NCBI RefSeq assembly: GCF_000002875.2
Contig: NC_009416.2
Location: 1,168,501 to 1,232,500, forward strand
Direction: 5' to 3'
Length of the DNA: 64,000 bases
From: Leishmania infantum JPCM5
Lineage: Eukaryota; Euglenozoa; Kinetoplastea; Trypanosomatida; Trypanosomatidae
The notes under the pieces were generated by a model. That model saw nothing but the letters and a program-made list of their open reading frames with translations. It made no database searches and was not told the origin of the DNA. Of the stretch, positions 28,249 to 37,546 are shown in pieces (position 1 is the stretch's first letter; each line of letters begins with the position of its first letter). Both the position numbers and the translations under genes were made by a program.

Positions 28249-28271
28249 ACACACACACACACACACACACA
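28249..28271 (+). repeat. CA dinucleotide microsatellite
   Basis: Eleven consecutive AC units upstream of the PP4 gene. Confidence 0.8.
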
Positions 28272-29189
28272 GCAAGCATCAGCGAGAGAGCTGAAGAGGG
28301 GAAACGAAGAGCAGAAACGGAGAATCTCGGAGTCGAAGGTGTTGCATCTTTTCCCCCTCCTCTCTACCATTTTCTGCCTTTTGGTTGCTTCGCTATCTTC
28401 TTTCTCTTTCATCCTCACTCTTACAGCTCTCTCTGATCGGGTATCCTTCGCACACCTTCGTGTCTATTCTCTTCTGCCTCTCTCGTCGTGATCCACTTCT
28501 GTTATCTCTCGTTTTCTTCGCTTTCTACTGCATTTTTCACTACCAAGTCTTCTTCTGCCGGATCTCGGCGAAGGCACTCGAAGAGCTTCCTCCCTTTTCT
28601 CTCTTTTCAAGCAGAGCGTACTGACGCAAAGAGCGAAACCTCAACCGAACGGTAATCCACCACCAGGCGTGAAGATAGAGGAGGTGTAGTGGGTCTTGGA
28701 CTTTTTTCCTTTACTCCTCTCTCCCTGTTCTCTGCTTTCGCATTCCCCATTGGCTCTCACCAATCATCACCTCCCCCCCTCCCATCAGTCCCACCACCAC
28801 AGCTCTTTCCCTCCTCTTTCGTCTCTACCTTTTTTTTTGGTTGTGCAGTTTGGGGTTTACTTCCCTCGTCCCTTGTGTGTGTGTGCTTTCTTTTGAGTGT
28901 TTTGTCTCGCTTCCTGTGAGTGACCAAGATCGGCGCACCTCCATCCTAGGGCTGCTGTGGCTCTTTGCTTTATACATTGGTATTCCCTGGCTCTCCCTGG
29001 TGGTGTTGTCATACACATCGGTCAGCCAGCCGCCGCACGTTTTTCGTTCTCCCCCCCCCTCACGCAAGTGGCTCTTCTCACGAACCCTTGCCTTGGGGCT
29101 CGCTCATCCGCGTTTCGCTTCCTCTGGCTTGCTGCAGGACAGAAGGACGCTTTATTTTCGGCCCTCTTCACCCGGTCTTCGCACGCGAC

Positions 29190-30116
29190 ATGTTAACAGA
29201 AATATTGGACATTGACGAGCACCTCGCCACCCTCAACCGGTGCGAGAACATCGGCGAGGCGGATGTGAAGCGGCTGTGCTTGAAGGCGAAGGAGATTTTC
29301 ACGAGTGAGGAGAACGTGCACAAGATCCCGGCTCCGTGCACCATCGTGGGCGACATCCATGGCCAATTCTACGACCTCCTGGAGCTCTTCCGCGTCGGTG
29401 GTGAAATCCCGGACACAAACTACGTCTTCATGGGCGATTTCGTAGACCGAGGCTACCACAGCGTAGAGTCGTTCCTGTTACTACTTGTACTCAAGATCAA
29501 GTACTCTCGTCGCGTTGCGCTGGTTCGCGGAAATCACGAGTCGCGCCAAATTACACAGGTATACGGCTTCTACGATGAGTGCTTGCGCAAGTACGGCAGC
29601 ATCAACGTGTGGCGCTACTGCACTGACGTGTTCGATCTCTTGCCCCTAGCGAGCGTCGTGGAAGGGAAGATCTTCTGCGTGCACGCTGGTCTGTCGCCAT
29701 CGATACAGACGGTGGACCAGATGCGTTCCATCCGCCGTAACTGCGAGGTACCGCACGAGGGCGCCATGTGCGACTTGCTCTGGTCCGATCCGGAGGACAT
29801 TGACGGCTGGGGCCTGTCGCCGCGCGGCGCCGGCTACCTGTTCGGCGGTGATGTCGTGTGCCAGTTCAACGAGACAAACAAGCTAGACCTCATCTGTCGC
29901 TCCCATCAGCTGGTGATGGAGGGATACAAGGCTATGTTCAATGACACGCTTGTGACGGTCTGGTCGGCGCCCAACTATTGTTACCGCTGTGGTAACGTTG
30001 CGTCTATTCTGGAGCTGGACGAGCACCTGAACAAGAACTTCAAGATTTTTGAGGCTGCGCCGGCAGAGGCGCGCGAGGCTGGTCAGCGGAACGAGGTACC
30101 AGCCTACTTCCTATAG
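29190..30116 (+). CDS. PPP4C: Ser/Thr protein phosphatase PP4 catalytic subunit
   Basis: The 308-residue product matches PP4 in length (307) and sequence rather than PP2A or PP6, for example the block ILELDEHL near the end, [10 protein letters not shown], and the C-terminal YFL. Metal-binding and catalytic motifs are GDIHGQ (54-59), GDFVDRG (82-88), GNHE (114-117) and the [11 protein letters not shown] segment. Two motifs deviate: the usual HGGLSP reads HAGLSP (165-170) and RAHQ reads RSHQ (237-240). PP4 acts with regulatory subunits in DNA-damage response, centrosome and growth control in other eukaryotes. The start is the first Met that fits the family; the 75 open codons before it are Pro/Ser-rich leader sequence. 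The C-terminal YFL is the usual methylation and tail motif of the PP2A group. Confidence 0.92.
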   Translation: MLTEILDIDEHLATLNRCENIGEADVKRLCLKAKEIFTSEENVHKIPAPCTIVGDIHGQFYDLLELFRVGGEIPDTNYVFMGDFVDRGYHSVESFLLLLVLKIKYSRRVALVRGNHESRQITQVYGFYDECLRKYGSINVWRYCTDVFDLLPLASVVEGKIFCVHAGLSPSIQTVDQMRSIRRNCEVPHEGAMCDLLWSDPEDIDGWGLSPRGAGYLFGGDVVCQFNETNKLDLICRSHQLVMEGYKAMFNDTLVTVWSAPNYCYRCGNVASILELDEHLNKNFKIFEAAPAEAREAGQRNEVPAYFL

Positions 30117-32604
30117 TGCTTCCCACGTCTCGTTGCTACTCCCTCTCTCTCCCCTTCTTGTGATCGCCTCCATCTCATGTGAGGTTTTGCAGTCATTTCG
30201 GCCGCTGCTTCGCTTCCTGCTCTCTTTTTACTTCGCCCATCGATCGCCTCGCCGAAAGAGGAGAGTGTGTGATAGGGACGGGAAAGGAGGAGTGTGTGTG
30301 GGGATGGGGGTGGGGGAGCAAAGTGATGGAGAGGCATGTAGCCTATCGTGCCATGGGGGAGACGCAGACAGCACCGTGCCTGTCGCCTCTGCGTTCATGC
30401 AGCGGAAGAAAGACCCTGCCTCTCATCACGGATGGCACGCCACCCCTGATAGATGCGTGTGTGTGGGGGAGCGAGTGTGATGCGGTGCCTGTGTGTGTGT
30501 TTCACAACTTGTCGATCTCCTCCCGTTTTCCTCATTTTTTCGTTACCCTTTTTTGCGTTGCTCTTCTTTTTTTCCCAGTGCCTATTCGTGCATGACTTGG
30601 TTCTCTCTCTCTCTGTGGCGGAAGACGTGCCTGCGCGTTTCTCTATCTAACTGTCTGTGGCGGCGTGCCTCCTGAGATGTTTGTATCTGTGTGTGTATGC
30701 GAGTGTGTGCATAATGCGTGCATGCTGTTGTTTTCCCTTTTCGTTTTTGTGTGGAGGAGATGATGGCACGAAGAAAGAGGGAGCAGAGCCACAGCAGTGC
30801 CACCCAGGGTGGCGCGAGAGAGCAAAGCTGTCGGAGGGGGCTCGAGGTGAGGGCTGGGGCTGGGGGCAGGTCTCTAAAGCAAAGGCAAAGGAGTCGAGCT
30901 CACATGAATGTAGTAGGTCTTCTCCATCATACACCATCTCCCGCTCGACCTTGTGCCGCCTTCCTCTTTGCTGGTCTCCTCGCTTTCCGCGCCTGTGCGC
31001 GCCTCTGGGAACTCTCTCGTTTTCTCTGTCGTTCTCTCTTCTGCCACTGATTCTCCTCTGTGACTGCCGTGCTTCTGTCGTTGAGGCCTCCTGCGTCCGT
31101 ACATGCTTGTGTGCCCCCATATGGTTTGCTGTGCGTTTGTGTGCATTTCTGAGCGAATATCACCTCTTCAGTGGGCACTGCCCCCTTCTACTGTTCGTTT
31201 TGTGTATATGTGTCCAGTGGGGCCAAAGAGGAGGGGGGGCGAAGAGAGGGGTGCAACGAGAGAAAGATGGAGAGAGCCTGCCATGACAGCGACGGACACA
31301 CACGAATCTACAAGAAGCAGAACGAGGAAGGCTGATGCTACGGCTCGGAGAGTCTATCTCTACTCTCCTTTTACATCTACACCTCTTTACACTGATCTCC
31401 GCTGCTCAGCCCGCATGCATGCGTATGTTTCCGGCTTGTGCCCGAGGTGCCTCAAACCCTGCACTTTCTGCAGAGCATACCCCCGCTGCTTGTCAACAAA
31501 AAGGAAGGATGGGCGGCTGCTCGTGTGGGCTCTACCTCTTTCTTCTCTCGCTTCTCTTGTGTGCCCTTTTCTATCCCTGGCCATCAATCAATGTCCGTCA
31601 GCTTAATGACCAATGTACATTGGAATAACGAAAGAAAAAAAACAAATGTTACAAGCGGCGGCGGCAGAGGGGTAAAAGGGGGGAGGGAGGAGGGGGCGAA
31701 GGCACACTGTCGCAAAGGCATCATCCCAGGCACTGTTGCCGTCCTCAAGTGGGCGAAGGCTGTGCCTTGCGTTTCTCTTCCCTTGACCCTTTCTTTTTCC
31801 TCGCTGCATGGCTCTCAAGCCGTACAATATCCGCTGTGGCGTGAGTGACCATGGAAGCGTTTCGAAATGGATGACGACACTATGCCGCGTCTACGAGGCT
31901 CCGTTTTCTACTTGAAAGGTCGCGAAGATGGGGAGCTGCTGCTTGCCGTTGCCCGGCGCCCGCAACGGGCACGTTCCAAAATACACCGAACAGTTGTGCT
32001 TGCCTCGGCTTCTTTCACGGCGAAGCGCTGCATTTGCACCGTCAGTATTCCGTGTGGCCCACCGATCAACCCACTACACGGCATCCTCCGACGTGCAAAG
32101 CCAGCATCTCACGCTGATCATCTCGCTTTACGCCCGTTGCGCCCCCACTCTTCCTTTGTTTCCTTGTTTTGTCACATCCCTAGAGCTGCACACCGCACTT
32201 CGGTTCGTCAGAGGGTTTGCCCTTCACGCGTGGTGGTCACATGGGCACCTTAGATTAGAACGCACAGCTGCCAACTTCTTCTTTGCTGTCCCTGCACTGG
32301 CACAGAAGGGCGGTGCAACACAGCAACGTATACAAAGAGCTCATCCACATACAAGCCAGTCGCTCACGCGTTGGCCTACATGGACGTGCGCGCGGGTTAT
32401 AAGATTGCTCTCTCTTCTTTTTTCGCTTACCTCTCTCTCTGTTGTGGTGCCTTGCCTTATCTGTTTCCCTTCTCGTCTGCCTTTTTCCCTTTTGGTTCTC
32501 GTTTCACAGAGTCCGGCATTGAGCCCCCTCCCCTCCCCGAACCTCCCCGACACACGCAAATAGGTAAACAGAAAAATTTGCAGCAGGTGAGAGGGGATCT
32601 GAAG
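30117..32604 (+). other. 2.5-kb intergenic region, no gene seen
   Basis: Purine/pyrimidine-biased, TG-rich and T-rich stretches; none of the frames up to about 210 codons has a recognisable motif or a balanced composition. It ends with the splice acceptor for the ROCO gene. Confidence 0.55.
32509..32509 (+). promoter_or_regulatory. Probable spliced-leader acceptor of the ROCO gene
   Basis: A pyrimidine tract (about 32460-32505) ends in TTTCACAG with G at 32509. The next in-frame ATG at 32605 is taken as the start, although the open frame extends upstream to 32371. Confidence 0.55.
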
Positions 32605-35600
32605 ATGTTCCATAGAAGCGACGACAGCTCTCTAGAGGCGTCTCCGGTGCACCCGACAGCGACAAGCGAAGCAGCGATAACTCAACCTCCCCCACTGGGG
32701 CCCAACCTGGTGCAAGAAGGTAGCACTACTTTCCCCATTCGCGATGACAACGCTGACAGCGGGCAAACCCCACTTCGCCGCGCCATCTCCGAAGAGGCTA
32801 GCGCGCCTTCACATGCGGCAGCCGGCATTTACAGCGACGGTGCTGAGTCACCCCCACCCAAGGCACCAACACGAGCACAGGCAGTAGAGGCCAGGCCTGT
32901 GGTGTCGTCCACTGAGGCCGCAGCACATGTCGACCCCTCAACGGCCGTCGCCACCGTTGTCGCGTCGGCTGTGATGGCTCCGGCGGTTGCGGGAAAGGAG
33001 GGAGCAGGCGCAGTTGTTCAGGGTAAGGTGCTTCACACCTCTGCAGAGCCCCGAGCCGCTAACGACCTCCCCATCACTCGCGGGCGAGTGGCGCTGGACG
33101 TGCATGAATCGGCGCCTCATGCCGCTGCGGCATCCGAGAGAACCGCAACCAAGAGGAACGGCGGGACCGGCGGTGGTGATCCGCAGCTGTCGGATTTGCA
33201 GGAGTATCTCCGTCAGATGCGTGAGCAGACGAAGGGTAGAAGCCTGATGGCTCGCTATGTGCTGCAAAACGCGGTTAGTGACGTGGTGCACAGCTCGTCG
33301 TCCTCGGTGACAGCGGCCAACGCAGACTCTCTGCACCCGCGCGGGATAATGAAGCTGGTGCAGGGCGTACCCCGACTTCGCTTCCGCAACCAGCAGGTGC
33401 ACCGCCGCAAAATCATCCTGCTAGGCTACCAGGAGGTGGGCAAGACGTCATTGCGCAAGTGCTTTGAGTCTGAGCCGTTCTTCTTCAAGAGCCTGCCAGA
33501 GGTGCGCACGACCAGCGGCGTCGAGGTACAGGAGAAGTCCATGACGATCGATGGCGACTCCGTTCACATAATCCTCTCCGACTTCGCGGGGCAGGAGTCT
33601 TACCACTCGCACACGTATTTCCTAACGGAGCGCTCCATCTTTGTTCTGGTCTGGAAGCTCTCGGCCGTGGAGCAGGACTTCCAGAGCAGTGGTATCAACG
33701 TGCGCGAGGAGGAGCGGCTGCAGCGGTGGATTGCGGAGGTGTTCGCCAAGTACCCGCACGCCCGTATCGTGCTAGTGGCCACCCACCTCGATGAGCTTCG
33801 CGTTCAGGGGCAGCGGAGTGTCGAGATGATCCTCAACAAGGTCGAGGGAAAGCTCCGCTCGTTTATTGACGACCTGATCGCTGCATCTAACACGACGGCG
33901 ACGCCGACGACGCTGGGGGCGCCGGCGCTGGCCTCTTCATCCACGGCAGCCGGAGGTGCTCCTTCATCCTCAAAGGGGCAGATCTCATCCCACCTCGCGC
34001 AGCCGCGTTACGCGCGCCGAGTCATTGTCGGCAACTTCGCCGTGTCGTGCAAGACGCGCCTCATCATCGCCGCTGGAAACGCGCTGCGGCACCTCTCTGG
34101 CGAGAAGATCAGCGCGTTGCTGAAGTATCTCGGGGCGTTGTTGAAGGAGGACTGCTTCGCAGACCGCGAGTACCCCGCGGCGGTGGTGCCCGGACGTCAC
34201 GCCAAGCTGATAGAGAGCCTTGAGGATGTGAAGCGACGCCATCCGGTGAAGCTACTGATGCGCTTGAGCGAGTTTGTGCAGATGGCGGTGAACGTCGGCA
34301 TCGAGTCGGAGGAGGAGCTGCTGCAGGTCGCGCGCCTCATGCACAGCTGGGACATGGTGTACCTTTTCAACCAGTACTCCATCGAGGCCAACCCCCTCAT
34401 CGTTCTCTATCCTCGCTGGCTAAACCGCATGGCTGCCTCGCTCTTTTCCTATGCTCACCTCCTGCGCACCCCACTGCACATGCGCAGCATGATTGGCGGC
34501 CTCGAGTACCTGGTGAGCAATGCTGAGATGGCTGACATGTGCCTGATGCGGAAGGGCTACTTGCGATGGCCGCTGGCGCGTGTACTCTTCCACAAGCCCC
34601 TCTCTGACTTCCTGCGTCGCCCTCCGGACGACGCGGATGTAGCCATGTGCCTGGAGCTGCTCGAGGCGATGCAGCTCGTTTATCCAGTCGAGGTGGAGTC
34701 CGACGAATTCGAGGTGCTGGCGGAGGAGGTGCCTGTGGACCCTAGTGTTGGTCGCCCGGTTATCAAGTCGCAGAAGATCACCCGCTACTACGTCCCCTCG
34801 CTCGCACCACTCGAGACACCGCAGTCACTGAAGAAGCTGGCACCCGTCTTGTTTCACCGCGGGGTTCGGGTGCGGCTGGAGTTCAACCTCCTTCCTGACG
34901 AGCTCTGGTGGCGGTTTCAGTGCAAGCTGCACCGCTTCATCAAGTCAGTCACTGTCTACCAACCTGCGGTGGGTGGGATGGACGATGAGGACTTGTTGCT
35001 GAACGGCTTCCGGCTGCGGGAGGCGGACGAGGAACATAACCGATGGCGAGACTCACTGTGGCTCATGGGTCGTTGCTGCCGTGTGCTGGTGTATCGTGAT
35101 GGAGCGAACGCGGTATCGGTGCTGTCTGCCGAGAACACGTCGCGTGGGTCGGAGGAGGTGCTGCAGGCGGTGGAGGACGCGTTGGTGGGGCTTCTTCAAG
35201 AGTACAAAGGCGTGCAGCGCCGCACGTTTGTGGCCTGCCCCAACCAGGACTGCGGAGGCTGGCTCGAGGCGGACGTCGTTGCATCCAGTGTCAGCATCAC
35301 GTGCCCCACCTGCAAGCAGACGTTTGAGAGCAAGCAGATCGTTTCCTCTGGCATAGGGCCGCTCGGCGCGCCGCGCTTTTCGCAGACTCTCCTCGTCGAA
35401 GCTGGTGAGCTTCTCGCCTTCTGCCTTTCGCACCGGTCTTGCCTCCACATGTGCCGCTACCTGGGCATCCCATACAAGGGGCCCTCCCCAGCCCGCGAGG
35501 AGTCGGTGGAGGCTGAGGCAGACTCTGAGAGTGACAGCCGCCAGACAGACGCCCTGGGAACTCACGTCGAGTACTTGCACGCGCTGGACAAGGTGGTGCA

Positions 35601-35694
35601 GGCGGTGCTGTTCCGCTCGTGGATGCAGCGCACAGAGGAGCAGGAGCGCCGCCGTCGCATGCTGGAGGACGAGCCGACTCCAGCGTTTTTTTGA
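32605..35694 (+). CDS. ROCO-family GTPase (ROC-COR) with C-terminal zinc ribbon, no kinase
   Basis: The 1029-residue product starts with a roughly 190-residue Ala/Pro/Ser-rich, probably disordered segment. A Ras-of-complex GTPase follows: G1 GYQEVGKT at about 274-281, G3 DFAGQE at 326-331, G4-like THLDEL at 393-398, with an Ala/Ser/Thr-rich insert near 428-460 before the last part of the domain. Residues about 530-850 fit a COR domain (EEELLQVARLMHSW, then IVLYPRWLNRM). Near the end is a CX4C-X16-CX2C zinc ribbon (Cys 878, 883, 900, 903). ROCO proteins act as dimer-regulated GTPases, and LRRK2 is the best-known member. There is no kinase, LRR or WD40 domain. Biological role in trypanosomatids is unknown to me. 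The start is the first in-frame ATG after the splice acceptor. Confidence 0.87.
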   Translation: MFHRSDDSSLEASPVHPTATSEAAITQPPPLGPNLVQEGSTTFPIRDDNADSGQTPLRRAISEEASAPSHAAAGIYSDGAESPPPKAPTRAQAVEARPVVSSTEAAAHVDPSTAVATVVASAVMAPAVAGKEGAGAVVQGKVLHTSAEPRAANDLPITRGRVALDVHESAPHAAAASERTATKRNGGTGGGDPQLSDLQEYLRQMREQTKGRSLMARYVLQNAVSDVVHSSSSSVTAANADSLHPRGIMKLVQGVPRLRFRNQQVHRRKIILLGYQEVGKTSLRKCFESEPFFFKSLPEVRTTSGVEVQEKSMTIDGDSVHIILSDFAGQESYHSHTYFLTERSIFVLVWKLSAVEQDFQSSGINVREEERLQRWIAEVFAKYPHARIVLVATHLDELRVQGQRSVEMILNKVEGKLRSFIDDLIAASNTTATPTTLGAPALASSSTAAGGAPSSSKGQISSHLAQPRYARRVIVGNFAVSCKTRLIIAAGNALRHLSGEKISALLKYLGALLKEDCFADREYPAAVVPGRHAKLIESLEDVKRRHPVKLLMRLSEFVQMAVNVGIESEEELLQVARLMHSWDMVYLFNQYSIEANPLIVLYPRWLNRMAASLFSYAHLLRTPLHMRSMIGGLEYLVSNAEMADMCLMRKGYLRWPLARVLFHKPLSDFLRRPPDDADVAMCLELLEAMQLVYPVEVESDEFEVLAEEVPVDPSVGRPVIKSQKITRYYVPSLAPLETPQSLKKLAPVLFHRGVRVRLEFNLLPDELWWRFQCKLHRFIKSVTVYQPAVGGMDDEDLLLNGFRLREADEEHNRWRDSLWLMGRCCRVLVYRDGANAVSVLSAENTSRGSEEVLQAVEDALVGLLQEYKGVQRRTFVACPNQDCGGWLEADVVASSVSITCPTCKQTFESKQIVSSGIGPLGAPRFSQTLLVEAGELLAFCLSHRSCLHMCRYLGIPYKGPSPAREESVEAEADSESDSRQTDALGTHVEYLHALDKVVQAVLFRSWMQRTEEQERRRRMLEDEPTPAFF

Positions 35695-36236
35695 ACACTG
35701 TCAACCCCCTTGCACAAGAGAGAAGACGCGGCTTATTGAGCAAACCCGCATATGGAGGCCAGCGTCACAACGAAGATATGGAAGTGGGAGTGTCGCACAG
35801 CCCTGTACGAGGAGCAGGTGGCAAGTGAGAATGCACCCCGCTCGTGCTCCGTGAGTGCGAGCCTTCCTACTCCGCACCCGACACCGTTTGCGAATTTCAT
35901 GTTGGCAGTCGACGATCTTTCTTTTGTATGATGGCTGCGCTTTGGCTTGAAGACGGCTTGAGCGCACCATCTCTCTTTCACGTTTTGCAGAGTCATCTGT
36001 CCTTCTTTTGCCCGGCTCACCTGCGCGCGCATTGGAGTGCGGGTATGTGATGGAGGTGTGTATGTGGTGCATGTGTGTGTCTTCTCGAAAGGCAGCGGCA
36101 CGATGTTTTCGTTTTCCTTTTTCTTCCTCCTTTTCTGCCTTGCATGCTGTTCTCTCTCCCTCTCTGTTTGCGTATCCGCCTCGCTTCCCCTCAGCAGCAA
36201 AAGAAGTGCGTAGGTGTGCGTGCTTCACTCAGAGTG

Positions 36237-36256
36237 ACACACACACACACACACAC
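36237..36256 (+). repeat. CA dinucleotide microsatellite
   Basis: About ten AC units in the gap after the ROCO gene. Confidence 0.8.
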
Positions 36257-36806
36257 CACACTGAAACCGGCCACATGCTTCCATATGAATCGAGCTGTAC
36301 GCTGATTGGCCCACGTGGATGCACACGGATTCAATGCTCCTACAGTGGACGGACTCGAGTTGGCCTCGGCCGTGTGTATGGTGGATGCGAACGAGTTGGA
36401 GCGAACGACTCAGCTTTGTACGTGCGACTGCCTACTAGCCTATCATGACGACCTCTGCACTCCCCAGAGCCGTCTCCTCTCTCTTTACCTCACTCTTCGC
36501 GGCAGTGCTCGCCTCTCTGTCCACACACGCCCGTGCATCTTCGACCCCCTCGCCCCGCTCCCGTCCGCCCAACGCACCAAGCAATGGAGTATACGGTCTC
36601 TCTTTTGCTCATTGTCTTCTCGCTCCGCGATTGAAATGTGCCGAGCAGGTGTAATAGTCAACCCCCCTCTCCACACACACGCGCACGTGTATACCCTCCC
36701 TCCCTCCCTCTCACCCTCTTACTATTGGCGTAGTTCTGCGGGGAGTTTCCGATACATCTGTGCCGCTGTGCAGAGTCCTTTTACACTTGGTAACGTGTCT
36801 GATTAG

Positions 36807-36837
<31 letters not shown>

Positions 36838-36850
36838 ACGCACACACACG
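36807..36850 (+). repeat. CA dinucleotide microsatellite, imperfect
   Basis: A perfect CA run to about 36831, then interrupted units with T and G substitutions. Confidence 0.8.
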
Positions 36851-37050
36851 CACATCACATTCAAGCACACATACACACACGCTCCGCAAGCTCATTTACA
36901 GTATTCGTAGATCGACGAATCCACTCATCTCACAAGTGTGTGTGCTCTTTGCCTTCACCGTTTCCGTTTTGTTACCCCCGAAACACCACTTACACCATCA
37001 CGGCTACTCCCAACTCACAAACGAACCCCCCTCCCCGACACACGGAGCGG

Positions 37051-37078
37051 CACACACACACACACACACACACACACG
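37051..37078 (+). repeat. CA dinucleotide microsatellite
   Basis: About thirteen CA units followed by GTACGCACGTACAC. Confidence 0.8.
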
Positions 37079-37528
37079 TACGCACGTACACATACAGGCA
37101 TCCGTTGTTTTGCGGTGTGCTGCCTTTTTCCATCCCTTTTTTCCCCTGCCCCACCCTGCTGACTGCGCGCCGAGACTTTTTTATCGCTCGTTCTTCGCAT
37201 TCATTTGCTTGTGCCTCGTGTCCTTCTCTCTGCGCGCACTGCCCAGATCGTGAGCTTTTTGGGTGAGGATACGTGTGCTTCCTCTGCTGCTTCTGCTTGC
37301 TCCCCATCTCTTCCTCCGCTGCCGCTCGTTGCATCTTCCATTCGCACCCGACGGGGCTTCGACGAGATCCAGTTGTCTTCTCTTTGAGAAGTGGTTCGTA
37401 CTCTCTCGTCTCTGAGCGGACCTCGGTGTGCGGCACTGCACGAGTGAAGAGCCGCTGCACTCGCCCGGTCTCTGTTTTCGTCCCTCTATCCTTTCCTGCC
37501 GCTTTTCCCTTTTCCGTTTGTGCGCGAA

Positions 37529-37529
37529 G
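37529..37529 (+). promoter_or_regulatory. Probable spliced-leader acceptor with short out-of-frame uORF
   Basis: A pyrimidine tract at 37475-37520 precedes GCGCGAAG with G at 37529. The first ATG downstream (37533) is out of frame with the main product and opens a frame of about 31 codons that overlaps the main start at 37547. Confidence 0.45.
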
Positions 37530-37546
37530 TTCATGATCGGCGAGTC

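Larger units (their letters stand above)
26449..29189 (+). other. 2.7-kb intergenic region with SIDER-like element and CA repeats
   Basis: It holds the SIDER-like copy at 26515-27109. Downstream are low-complexity, pyrimidine-rich and CA-rich stretches leading to the PP4 gene (strong tracts at 28340-28430 and 28700-28850). A 268-codon frame at 27411-28217 has biased composition and no family features, so I do not call it. Confidence 0.55.
35695..37546 (+). other. 1.85-kb intergenic region with several CA microsatellites
   Basis: No supported gene. It contains CA runs at about 36237-36256, 36807-36850 and 37051-37078, and ends with a strong pyrimidine tract (37460-37520). Confidence 0.6.

Noticed and set aside
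28130..28271. Regularly spaced short repeats resembling a CRISPR-like array
   Set aside because: They are simple CA/CG dinucleotide runs in a eukaryotic gap; no repeat-spacer structure exists.
28965..29189. 75-codon N-terminal extension of PP4
   Set aside because: PP4 enzymes begin near the Met at 29190; the extension is Pro/Ser/Cys-rich leader sequence.
31928..32563. 211-codon frame upstream of the ROCO gene
   Set aside because: Biased composition, overlaps the splice signals of the ROCO gene, and no motif.
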